A stretch of DNA of 64,000 bases from Tomocerus qinae (Eukaryota > Arthropoda > Collembola > Entomobryomorpha > Tomoceridae): NCBI GenBank assembly GCA_020055645.1, contig CM034546.1:69998001-70062000 (forward strand). Direction: 5' to 3'. Each line of letters begins with the position of its first letter. Positions within the stretch are counted from its first letter, which is position 1. Position numbers and translations under genes: made by a program. Shown here piece by piece: positions 1 through 11,622 of this stretch. The notes beneath the pieces were generated by a model. It was given only the letters and a program-made list of their open reading frames with translations. It searched no databases and was not told the DNA's origin.

Positions 1-29
1 GTACATAATATTGCCATTCTTACTTATTC

Positions 30-3000
30 TTAGGTTTCAGACACTTTATCCGCCAGTGTGTGGCACCATTGTGCATTCAAATCTGTTGTGTGATAATTTA
101 TCCATTCCATCATTTCTGATGAAATACCAAGGATAAAGATTTAAAATATGATTTTTTGCGTTTATATTTTTGCATAATCTACTTTCCAAAAGACAAATGT
201 ACATCATTTATTTAGGAGACAGTTACCTTGCACATCTGTGTATACGCCTGGGGTATTTTTCTTGGCGCAACCTATTTTTCAATCATTGGAATAAGCAAAC
301 AAAATGATAAGTGAATTATGTACATGTTTAGTTTCATTACCAGAACCCCACGATACAATTCCAATTTGAGTAAACTGTCCTTCATTTTGGATTAAAAGAG
401 GACCTCCTATAGTGCATTTAATAAATTAAACTATAATATCCTCGCGGTAGCAAAAGTTTCAAAATAATTCAGCTAGCTTGTTTGAACATTGTACCTGAAT
501 CCCCCTGAAAATGGTCATAACTTATTAAATATCAACGTTTACCAAAAATAATGTAACTGGGGGATAATAATTTACCGTGCAGGAATCCTTCCCTCCTTCT
601 AAATATCCAGCACACATCATTTTATCTGTAATAGTCTCATTTGCATCTTTTAACAGGGCTTTGCATTTATGATGTTCCACTATTGGAATATTGTCCAACT
701 TCTGTAGCAATCGATTCGTTGCAGAGGCCGATTCATGGCCCTAAGATCATGTCCGAGTAGAATGTCATGATTACATCTTATTTATGGAAGTTATAAATAT
801 TTATTCAGTGACTTACGATTCCCCAGCCTAATGAAATACATTATTATATTAGTGCACTGAATAAGAAAATGCACAAAATAATTTTCATGTCGATGCTACC
901 TGCTACTAATGCTTCTTTCCCAGTATAGCTATTACGCTGGAGAGAAGGCTTAGGCAGACAAATCGGCGTGGCTCCTGTCTCGGTCACCAAATCGATTTTC
1001 GTATTCAACTTCAAAATAGCAATATCGTTATCGAACCTGCAATGAGTGTCATTGTTGATATTAAAAACCAAAACTGTATTATTGCGCTGTATTATTTAAA
1101 ATTTGCTTTGTGAGTATACCCTTCACTAAAAAATGGATGCAGCACAACCTCGTCTACAGCAATTCGAGTACTATTCTCGTCCTCATCAGTTTTTGGTTCT
1201 AATTCCCATCCAATTCCTCGCACTGAGCCCGGTTCTCTGTAATAAATAAATCGAAACAATTGGGTATATCCAGAATTGGTGACATAACTGCACGAATTAT
1301 GCTAGCCAAGTTTTTTTTCTTCAATGGAAATGACAAAGCAACGAATTACATGGTAAATCGAAATAAAGATGTAAAAAGGTGAATTATCATTTATTACCCT
1401 AAAGGTACATTGGCGATATCACCATTAACCATATTAGCGTCTAATATGTGAGCATGTATTAAGACGTCCACATCTGTTGCATTTAATTGAGACAAAACTA
1501 AGAAGATACACAAATTAAAGTCTAGTATTAAGGAATATAGAAAAATGTATGAATGTACGATTTCCTCACCAAAGCAATGTGCAGCTGTTAAAATGTGCCT
1601 ATTTAAATGAAAAAACTATGTTTAAATTGATTTAGTATTTTGAGGAAGTAATACATGAAAACGGTCAAAGCATACCTATCGCTTAAGACAGAACCTTAAA
1701 ACAAAATGAAAATTCAATTATTTAAGTCTTCTATTGATTATATGGAAAATATATGGAAATAAGTGCAATTTATATAATCTATCATACAATACAAATGTAA
1801 AACTGTAATAGTAATAAGGTACTAAAGTCATTTAAAAATCAAACCAACACACCACCGCAAATAGGTTCCCTGTAATTAAATAAGTTAAATAATAATTAAA
1901 CATTTTGTACAATTTAATAACTGAATTAAATTACCTAGTGTGCTTAAGCACAATTGCGACAAGCCAAGGATATTCGTATTGCGTAGCAGTGACTCCTCCT
2001 ACTATTCTATGGGAATCGTCTATTTTCGACTGCATACCGCATACTAAAATGTAAGTATACTTAATTTTCTTATTACAATTCAAAATTGGACAAAAGCAAA
2101 AAAATTAGTTACCACAGTTAGATATATATTTTCTTCGTGACTTCTTAGATATCTTCAATGGAGTTACTAAACGACATTTTGATAAAATTAAAAACAATGC
2201 AAAATTTCCATTTGGTCCGCCGATATGCTAAAGATTATCTGAACTTAGTACCTTCTTGATCTTCCGTTTTACAGGTCACATTGCACTTGAACCCTGAGGT
2301 GGAAGAATTTGATGTTGACGGTTTACTCACCAAATGCATATAAAAATCTTTCCCGTGGTTTGAAGGCACTAGTTTATTTATTTTGTCGGAAACACAATAT
2401 TTTACCCTACCACCAAGCCCATCATTGATTAATAGAAAATGATCCTTGCACGAATGCTCCGTTTGATTTTTCTTTTTTGGCGGAGATTTACAACTAATAA
2501 CAGGAATGCAAGATCGTGATCCCTTGAAATTTTTAAATACATTAATTAGGTCATTTTAAACTGTAGCATCACCTAATCAGGGAACAAAAATGGTACTCAT
2601 TTTTACAAAAAAGTAGAAAAAGGTACTCTTTCTTACAAAAAAAGTAAATAAAATGGTACTACTTTTTGTTTAAAAAATAGTTCGTTTTACCGTTTTTACC
2701 CTATTTATATGTAAAGTGGAAGTAAATGGGGCTTGCTGATACTTCAAAAAAGGTAAAAATCGAAAAAAAGACTGCTTTTTTAATAACTTACTCCATCTTC
2801 TATATAAAAAGTTAAAAAAGGTCCTTTTTTGTTCCCTGCACCAAATGTATTCGAATTACCATGAACAACACCGTACAGTTAGCTTTTGAGTGGTTTCCAT
2901 TCTGGTCGACATTGTCAGTGGTAAAAGATATTTTCTTTTCCAACTCCATATTCCAGATTGACTTGTTGCAGAAGAATGTTTGATTTTTTATTTTGTGCAA

Positions 3001-3430
3001 AATTTCGCTTTGTGATACTGACAGCTCCAATAACTTTTTAGGGTTGACTTCTGATTTGAAAAATATCCTTCGGCGATTTCCACCGATTAGACCCAACAAC
3101 ATTTTATCAACTTCTTTAGCTACATCATTACCAAATATATATTTAATAATCCTCCTCTGATTTGAGGGGTGGCGAATTTGTCGGGCCACTCATAATTTCA
3201 AAATGCGGAGAAATTAATATAGAAATAATAAAATCAGAAAATTAATTCAAACCTTTTTTGATAGCTGAAAAATGCTTCTTTCGTGCTTCGCGCCAACTTT
3301 CTATTATATCTGTACCAGAATTTCCATTTTGCCAGGGCAATAATTTATGTCTAAAGACTGAACTAACTAAATCGATTCTCGAGAAATTCAAAATGAGAAA
3401 TAGAGCCCATGTAAGTCGGATTTGAAGCAT
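30..3430 (-). CDS. CUB-domain trypsin-like serine protease zymogen, 17 exons
   Basis: A secreted protease of about 580 aa. Exons, from the start: 3253-3430, 2860-3188, 2252-2522, 2113-2166, 1935-2043, 1853-1869, 1676-1694, 1570-1598, 1398-1497, 1120-1236, 900-1036, 817-827, 576-740, 495-504, 341-406, 227-271, 30-115. All have GT-AG borders and the phases add up to 581 codons. The start Met begins a signal peptide (MLQIRLTWALFLILNF). A cysteine-containing region follows, including a CUB-like half (CKDHFLLINDGLGGRVKYC). The activation site is SHR|IVGG. The catalytic triad is seen as LTAAHCF (His), FDNDIAIL (Asp) and TGDSGGPL (Ser). Asp in GKDSC, six residues before the Ser, predicts trypsin-like cleavage after Arg/Lys. 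Arthropod CUB-serine proteases act in digestion, haemolymph cascades or venom; which applies here cannot be told. Five exons are only 10-29 nt long. The second intron holds a MITE (2578-2838). Confidence 0.88.
2578..2838. mobile_element. hAT-like MITE in a protease intron
   Basis: 261 bp with inverted ends CAGGGAAC / GTTCCCTG, rich in repeated GGTAC and AAAAAGT motifs. The flanking 8-mers CACCTAAT and CACCAAAT (one mismatch) fit a hAT 8-bp target duplication. No coding capacity, so it needs an outside transposase. It lies between exons 2 and 3 of the CUB-protease gene and leaves both splice sites untouched. Confidence 0.7.
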
Positions 3431-5442
3431 ATTAATTGAAATTGAAGTTCTAAGTACCCCTCCAAAATAGTAAATGAAAGATAATAATATATTACTTTTA
3501 GTCTTGCATATAACAAGTTTTTAATGCAAGATATCAAATTATTACAATAAATTGAATAAATAATTTGGTAGGTTGTTTCTTTGCAGTTAGCATGTAAATA
3601 TAACTTACACACACAACGCAGTACTGAAACTATAAAGTAGGAAACAACGGCCATTACATTTTTTGCATTAAATAATACAATCGCATGAATGAGAAATTTT
3701 TATATAATATTTGATTGTCAATTAACATTTTTTCATCTCATTTTGTTCGTCCTATATTAAATGTAATGAAATTTATAATTACTCAGGTTGAAATTCAGTT
3801 CCTTCTAAATAATGATGGATGAGGATTGCTAATTGTCAAGAGAAGTACATATAACAGACTTTATTTTTGGCCTATTGTTGTAATCAAACTTAGACATTAA
3901 ATATTATGATCTAGGTATGCCATCCATTTGCAATGTGTATTAAAACGTAAGACATATAAACGATGCAATTGATGTACAATGATGCTCATGACAGGCGACT
4001 CTACTAATGACTGATGTTCATGAAACTAAACATAAAATTTTGCCCCATTAAGGATGTTACGTAAATTAAATACCGAAGCTAAATTTTGATAAAAAAATAA
4101 GACTCCCAAGTTCCGACATTTGACTAAATTATTCAATTTCTTTGAAACCATATTTTTGCAGTACTAAAGAAAGATCTTCATTTTACCTACCTAAACAAAT
4201 GTTATATTTATATTATTATGATAATTTTTTAACACACACGTCATGTATGATAAATGATAAAGTAATTGTCTACAATTACGTCGACTCAGCTGAATACCAT
4301 TTCACACATTCTCATAATGGGCCATCCATTTTTGCAAATCATTAACAAGAATTGGTTATTTTCTCCGCCAGGAATATGTTACCTAAGTTTAATTATATAC
4401 CCAGTCAAGCACGTATCCAAGGTGGGAACCCGGGTCCCCTAAGCTTTCAGAAAAATACGATTTTTTTGTCTAAAAAGGTTAAAAATCCAAAAAAATTCTC
4501 TCTTCGCGCGAATATACCATACATTCACTAATATATTTTGATGTGCCCCCCCCCTATTTCAAATTCGTGGATAGGTGCTTGAACCCAGCTGAATTTAGGC
4601 AGCGGTACCTATTTGCCATGCAGGCGTGCTCCATTAACATTATAAAGTAGGTAGTATATTATAAAAATGGATAGCATAATATGAGTTAGTTACACTGTAT
4701 ATAAGCACAAGCGGTTTTTATAAATTCTCAATTGTAAGGGGCTTCATAGGACGATAGTATAGATATTACTTTGGCCGAACAAGTCTGTCGTTTACAATCA
4801 AATAATTTTCTACATTCATTACCTTAATTTACACAAACTGAACATAATAAGGTAGATAGAATATGACACAACATTCTCCGGATGCCCTTACTTAATTTTT
4901 ACTGAGTACTTTTGCCAAAAACTTTTGTATTTTTTTGTTCTACATTTTTTAATTTTTTGCGCTATATAAGATGAAGAATATCAAACATAATAATAATACC
5001 CTATTATTTTATAAATCCTGACATCATGATGAAATATTTCGTCATTACAAAATCTGCTCCTTTTGTATGTATAGTTATACACATTCCAATTTCCAATTTA
5101 CTAATAGTGTGCAATGCTTTGCTGGCTCCTATACTTTTGCGTATTTGTACTTACTATATATACAAGTAATTTTACTTAGAATTTCTGTCGAAATAGTAGC
5201 TATTCAAACAAGAGTAAAGTAAGTGAGCACTGATGTTTCATAAATATTATAATATGTAGGATGGACCATAAAGGAAACCTTTTACGTGAAGTAGTATTAC
5301 CCAACCAGTTTGTGGAACTCATATTTTGACATACCATTTCAATAAAATATACAAAGCTAGTTTCACTAGAAGCATAAATAAGCAGATAGAATTTAACGTT
5401 AAATGTATATGCCGCAGGAGAGCAATAAATATTCATTATAGC
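3431..5442. other. Intergenic, AT-rich; one MITE
   Basis: The region between the protease start and the broken receptor gene. Apart from the MITE at 4406-4581 I see no coding exon, RNA gene or clear promoter; the short open frames have no recognisable domain. Confidence 0.5.
4406..4581. mobile_element. MITE, CAAGCACGTATCC family, copy 1
   Basis: 176 bp, starting CAAGCACGTATCCAAGG and ending GGATAGGTGCTTG (imperfect inverted ends). Flanking 8-mers TACCCAGT and AACCCAGC match at 6 of 8 positions, as expected for an old hAT-like insertion. The interior carries the core GGTTAAAAATCCAAAAAAAT followed by CGCGCGAATAT, shared with copies at 34105, 37721, 51323 and about 52250. Confidence 0.7.
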
Positions 5443-7740
5443 TCAATACGAAAGAAGTAGATTAACAGTATAGTCCATCATAATGGACAGAAATACGAGG
5501 AGACTGCCTTTTTGTAGCGTAAAAAATACTCCCACTGGCATGCACAGTGGCGATAAGCTTTTTAGTTGTTTGCGCTTATATTTACTCATTTTCTGCTGTC
5601 GCCATGCAATCAGAATTGCATTTGACTTTTCGAAAATCGCTGCTGCCTGAGGGATTAACAGAATTTCAAGAATTGCCAACAGACATGTTAGGAAAGGGAA
5701 AAATGCATACATGGGCATTCCAACAGCATCGTACATTTTGATTGTGCAGAATAAGCTAGTGGTGTGCATAACTTGAGCCACTAAAATTAATGTGGGTACA
5801 ATCAATGTGGCGATCTCAATTACGCTCCTAACACCTATTTGCAGTAATCTGTATGCCTTTATGTCACTGACAGAGGGAAGAGATACGAAAAATGACAGCC
5901 AAGAGGACATACAGTCTAGGAATACAACGGCAGAAACTAAAAAGAAGAAGACGATTCCAAGGATGTTCATTGCCGTGTAGAGTGCATACAGAAACATCAA
6001 GAGTCGGGATATTGGATGTTTGTAGTAGTCGTAGACTTGCGGGTCGTATCCAAGAAATGATTGTATATGTCCAGTGTACAAAATTTACCACTTTTTAGCC
6101 TTTTTTACCATCACAGTGGTAAAAATGCACTTAATGGTAAAAATGCATTTAATGGTAAAAATGGTAAATTTTAGTGATTGATTAGACAGCTGAGTACAGA
6201 TACACTAGACTTCCTAAAATATAAGTTTTAAAACTTTGTTTTCTATGAAATATTTCCAATATCAATTAAATTAATCATATTTATTTGATTGTACACCAAA
6301 AGTTATAAAAAAATTAAGAAAGTTGTATTTGGTATCGCCCATTTAAAATAGATGCTAATTTAATTGCAATTAATTTCTCAATCGGCAAGGGTTGTTAGCG
6401 CCCCCATTGGTTGAATCCTACTCTGATTGATGAACACTTATCAATTTGTGACAACAATGATCATCTGCTAAGCTATTTTGTACTTTGCCCCCGAATTTTG
6501 TTCAAAATTCAAACACGAAGTTTAAATGAAACTATTAAACTTATCATTAAACTTAATTAAATATTGAAACTTGCCATTTTTACCATTTATACCACTTACC
6601 ACTACTTTTTAGGTAGTGGTATTTAACGTTAAATACCATTAAAAACCGCTTACCACTGGTAAGTGGTAAATGGTATTTTGTACACTGTGTATGTCCTGCT
6701 TCATTGTGTTTCTTTTATCGTCAAATGTCATAAACGCTGCATATATGATTCCTAGAGGTATTATTCCAGGGCACGTTAGACAGATCAATCCTCCAATTAT
6801 GTCTGCTCTATTTTTGCATTTGTCGACTTCTTGTCTGTACTTTTCTGCAATTACAATGATAATATAAATGGTAGGTAAGTTATTTAATATTTTATTATTG
6901 TATTATTATTTATTGTAATTTATTATTTTAAACATATTTGTACTTCTGTTAGACAGACATTTTTCTTTCATGAACAAAAATATTGTTAGTAATCTACTAA
7001 AAGATACTTTTAATTGATTTAATAATTTGAAGCATTGAACTACACTAGTTGAAACCTAGCACAAGTGTGCTAGAAAAATGCTGAAATCAGTAAATTTCTA
7101 GCGAATGCGCATTGGCCCGAATTTCACAGACCGTTGAATATTTGGTAGACCAATTTTTGATGCCTAAGCGTGTTGAAATGTAAAAAGAAATCAGTACTGA
7201 TAGTCTAGTCCTTACTCATTAATTACAAAATAATATGGACATATATACAAACCTTTCCTCAAGAATACTGACAGAACTTCATGCGCTTGTCCCACTTTAC
7301 GTTTATGTAGAGTAAAGATTTATTTTATTTAATGTGAAAGCAATCACAGCCTACAGAGTTATGTAAAAGTTAATTACTTACTTCTTAGTGAATTTTCCAT
7401 TTGTAATAGCGTTGTAGCCAGCTGAGGCACGAGATTTAAATTCTTCAACAGAATGAAGTAGCAGACATCGGTGATGATGAATATGGCTAGGGTACACATT
7501 AATACCATTAGCACGGCTACTGATTTTTCTGGTAGCCCATCCACAATTACAGTTTGCCATATTTTCGCTAAAACGTAAAAGGTTAACCATAGTTGATTTG
7601 CAGCCCCGAATTTTACTATGTAAATTCTCCATTTCTGTTTCACCAACTGAATCGGTTTTGTTTTTTGACATACTCATAGGGAATCGTTCCAAGTTTGCCA
7701 AAAACATCGCAAAATATTTGTATTGCAAGGATTTTCAATT
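5443..7740 (-). pseudogene. 7-TM gustatory-receptor-like gene, disrupted
   Basis: Paralogue of the intact gene at 32333-33739. An N-terminal exon ends near 7380 (donor GTAAGTAA). The next exon starts near 6847 and would run to 5443. Hydrophobic helices are clear (for example ILGIVFFFLVSAVVFL and IATLIVPTLILVAQVM), and the C-terminus (FFTLQKGSLLVFLSIMMDY) aligns with the paralogue's FHLRRGITLIILHNIVSN. Two kinds of damage are seen. A 616-bp MITE interrupts the second exon at 6072-6687, splitting the codons of a KQDIH / GHIQSFL junction. In the first exon the readable frame changes between 7640 and 7720, so the N-terminal part needs two frames. Role if it was ever intact: insect-type inverted-topology chemoreceptor; ligand unknown. 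Confidence 0.7.
6072..6687. mobile_element. hAT-type MITE inside receptor exon
   Basis: 616 bp with ends CAGTGTACAAAAT on both sides (inverted), subterminal TTTACCACTT and internal GGTAAAAATG repeats. Flanking 8-mers TATATGTC (6064-6071) and TGTATGTC (6688-6695) differ at one base. Both ends and the target length are hAT hallmarks. No transposase frame. It sits inside the second exon of the 7-TM gene at 5443-7740. Confidence 0.85.
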
Positions 7741-7786
7741 CTACATTTCTAACCATAATTATTATTCATTATATGGCAATGATTAA

Positions 7787-9216
7787 CAGGTAAGTTCTCT
7801 TTAGATTATAAATCGATTTCTATTATTTTGGAGATATAAAAAAATTATGCCGAATTCAATTGAAAATGAACACAGTTTTATTCAGATTGTTGTGTTGAAA
7901 ACATTGGTTTTCGCTTTATGCTAATCAAGAAATATACCTACACTAGTAAAAAGGTAGAACTTGTAGTCAGTAGGCTTAAAACTATTCTCCCCAGAAATAC
8001 AAATTATTTTGGTAGTTGGTTATTATGTTGCCTTATTTAGTTGGCTTACTATAATATCAAACTGTGACTGTGTTACCTACTCTGCCACGGGTTCCGTTAA
8101 TAGTGACATGCCCTCACAATATATTCGATGAAAATACCTCTACGTTTTTAACCTACCTTTATTGCCAAATACTTACTCCATTAGTATTAATTTGTATTGC
8201 AACATTTTCAGAGAACGAGTTCCTTTCGTAGAAAATGTTTAAGGCAAAAGGCAGGTAACATTCTTCAACCTTATACATATTTCCACATCGAGTTTTGCAA
8301 TAACTATCTAAAATGTAGGTTTTTGTTGCGGATCAGACATGGCACTTGAAATATTTCTCGGAAATAAATAGGCGAAATTTCTGAAATATTTGCAAATGTT
8401 TCATCTTCACTTTCCTTGAAAAATGAAATATTTGAAATAAATTAAATAAATAGAGTACATGATTATTTCAAAAATTTCAATAAATTTCACTTGAAATAAA
8501 TGAAACGCGCATGCATGCACACATGCACATTATATTTATTTCATTTATTTCAAATGTTTCATTTTTCAAAAAAAATTCCTTGAAATAAAAAAATTAATGC
8601 CATGTCTGTTGCGGATTGAAGAAATTGCTTGCTGGATGTACTACTATAAGAATACAATCGTCGTCCTATTGCTAGCTATTGCTTAAATCCTATTGCTCAA
8701 TAGAATTGAATTTTATATTTAGTTAAAAGCATTGGGTATAAACTAGTATATACGTATCTAATGTTTGCATATAATTTGGTGGAAATGTATACGTAAAGTT
8801 CGTAAAGGAAAACTTTGACGCATAGGGCAAAGGCAAAGTAACAGATATACATAAGTAGTAAAGCTAATTTTATATATAAGGACGAGGGCCAGAAATATTA
8901 ATTCATCCTTTTCGAGGTTATTTATATAATTTCACAAGAAATATTAATAATAAAACAAAAATCTCAAATTTCATTGTTTCTCAACGAATTTCAGTGCAAA
9001 ACCTGATAGAGAAGGTAGTGGATATTTCTTAATTTCTACCGAAACATGTGCATACCCTTGGGTAATTGAATCAGAATCAGAACCAGTACAAGATAATGCC
9101 AATGCCTGACAAAAAGTGGATTAAGGTCTTTTGCATCCTTTCAGAAAGTTTGTACAGTAGTACGTCGGGTTTTCCTTACAAGAAGATGGTAAATGAAATT
9201 ACAAACATTGCCAGTT
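7787..9216. other. Intergenic with one MITE
   Basis: AT-rich stretch between the broken 7-TM gene and the IR gene. It holds the MITE at 8334-8608; nothing else recognisable was seen. Confidence 0.5.
8334..8608. mobile_element. hAT-type MITE, GAAATA-rich
   Basis: 275 bp with inverted ends CAGACATGGCA / TGCCATGTCTG and a perfect 8-bp target duplication TTGCGGAT (8326-8333 and 8609-8616). The interior repeats TTGAAATA and its complement and can fold into a hairpin around an ATGCATGC centre. A perfect duplication suggests a fairly young insertion. Confidence 0.85.
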
Positions 9217-11622
9217 TTATCTTTGACAGTCTGTAAAACTACGAAAATAAAACCAAACTTGCAAGATTTTCTTCTTGTAGGACGTTCTATTCTCCCACGA
9301 AAATATTATTAGAAATATGAGCAGAAAGAAAGATAAAATAGGAAATATTGTTCCGATATTCGAGTTGTAGAAGTTTAGAAGTCGTGGTGGGCTTCTTTCC
9401 CAGCATGTTGAGCATCTCGTATAATTGCGTGTCTTGTAATGGTCTAACCATCTTTGAAAAAGTCCCGAATGAGTTACAACACGAAACTTTTCTCTCAAAA
9501 ATGGGGTGAACATAGGAATTTGGCTATTTCTGATCGAAGTATGAACAGTTAAAGGCATAAAAGGATTTTCCTCATTCCCTTGATATAATGTCTTGACTGG
9601 TTTAACTCCTCCTCGGTTTGGATTCCAATGAGAGTCGTCAAGAGTTCTATGTAGTCGAGAACTTCTGACAATGAATGCAGAGTTGTTGCACTGTGAAATC
9701 CATTGTTGATAGCTGTTTGAATATGTTCCATGTGGAATTCGAAATTTTTTGCTGATTGTGTTAATTAAATTGAACATATTTGCTCTGATAATTTTTTTAT
9801 GCTTTGATAGTGAATCGAAGTAAAATAATAGTTTAAATTTGTATAGTAGCAGTTGACCATTCTGAAAATTGTTTTTAAAATCAATAATGACATTTTCAGC
9901 TTCATCAGGTAACTTTTTTGTGTATAAATCTTTGTAAAATGGACTAATAGAATTGCAATTAATATAGTCATACGAATCTCTACAAAGTTTGTAATGGTAG
10001 TATTGAATGTCACGTTTCATTATATCTTCTTTGTTCACGTTAGTGAAGTCGCCGAAAGGATTAAATTCATTACCCTTCCATGCTTCACCAACAGCTGTGA
10101 TATCAGTGAGGTTAGCCAAATGTTCCATTGATTCAATTTGTTTCACTGGGCGTGGTTCCACTAAATCCGTAGTTACAATTCCCTTGTACCCATTTGTTAG
10201 TACAATGAACATGAGAAGCAACGGAGTGATTATCATTTTTATCCAAAGTGTCTTTTCAATCAGTGTTGACATCGGATAACTAACTTCCAACAGATACGCC
10301 CAGAAAATCAAAACGTGTGGACTGCTTTTGGCATTTTTGTAAAATGTTACTCCATGGACAAAAACAATTACAATGGATACTGAAATGAGGAACCCTATCC
10401 ATGCATGAAATTGAAATGGTTTAAGGTATCCATAGTAAGAGAGACTTTCATCTTCCAGAACGACACAGGAAATAAAATTGATGGAATCTTCCATAGTCGG
10501 AATTACTATGTATTGAGCTCCAGAATAATCCCAATCAGATTCTTGTTGGAAATCTAATTCCACGAAATTACGATACGGATAACTACATGAAGATGTACTT
10601 GCTGTAAAATTTGGGAAATTTTGGAACATCATGAAAGATATTGGAATTGAGGGTCCAAACTCTTCACCCGAAAAATGATTTACAAATGACATTTTCGAAA
10701 AATGGTGTCGACAGATAAAATGTTCGGATCCCCCTTCCCATAAATCGCCATCATGAATTTTCAAATTTGTCGTTTTGAGAATATTACTTTTTGTTAAGAA
10801 GTAACTAATAGAAAGTTGACGTAGCGTTTAACCGATGCAATTGTTAACTGAACACAGAAGTATCAATGTGTATGTAAATTCTTCAAACCGAAAAGTTTTC
10901 GAATGTGGACAAATCATATACATGTTAGGATCGTCGTCATTCTCCAATGACAATATAAACCATGGTTTACGGTAGAATAGACGATATAGATTTGAAGCAC
11001 TGAATACAGAATTAGGATAATGAAAGTCAGTCATTATGTCATAGGTTAAGATATTGTGACCGGACTTGGCCAACTCCAAAATGTTTCTCTCGACCAATAG
11101 GTAAACAGCAGTATGCTCTTCAAAATTGTACCAATTCACCCCCGTTTGTTGTTCGTATTCTTTAAATTTAGAGAAATTCTCTGTGATGTAATTTATTTGC
11201 ACAATTTCATTATTTGTAGTCTTCTTGAAATCCATCAATATGTGTGCAACACAAATAAATCGACTTAGTGGCCGAGGAGAGGAAATGTTTCTTAGATTAA
11301 TACCATCCACTCTCTTCCTACAATGTTCGTTTTCATAGGGAGTAATACCAGGTATGTCTACAGCTATGTCTACAGCTGACCTTATTGAGCACCTCCAAAA
11401 TTCTTTGTACAATTCCAGTTTTGTAATTGCATAAGGGATATCTACTTCTTGCAATGACTTTTCCCATACAACAGCATTTTCTTTGAAAAGAATGCTGATA
11501 TAACAATCTTTTTCAATTTCCGTAACAGATTTCAATTTCCAGCCCTCCTTACACAATACACTCGACAAAAACATTAACACTAAGTATTTCATAATTGTGC
11601 AAGGAAATTGATGCCTAACCAA
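9217..11622 (-). pseudogene. Divergent ionotropic receptor (IR), one in-frame stop
   Basis: Two open stretches (11622-10828 and 10764-9217) and the 63 nt between them lie in one frame: 802 codons broken only by a TAA at about 10828-10830. A second Met begins a signal peptide (MKYLVLMFLSSVLC). The first ~430 residues are extracellular. Then come TM1 (FHAWIGFLISVSIVIVFVHG), a pore region, TM2-3 (IKMIITPLLLMFIVLTNGYK), an S2-like ligand half with SGLFQRWLDHY, and a final TM (IFPILSFFLLIFLIIFSW). This order is that of IR/iGluR-type channels; the ligand-binding residues of true iGluRs are not evident, as in divergent tuning IRs. No intron that would remove the stop keeps frame. It is either a recently dead gene, a segregating nonsense allele, or a read-through gene. 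Confidence 0.75.
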
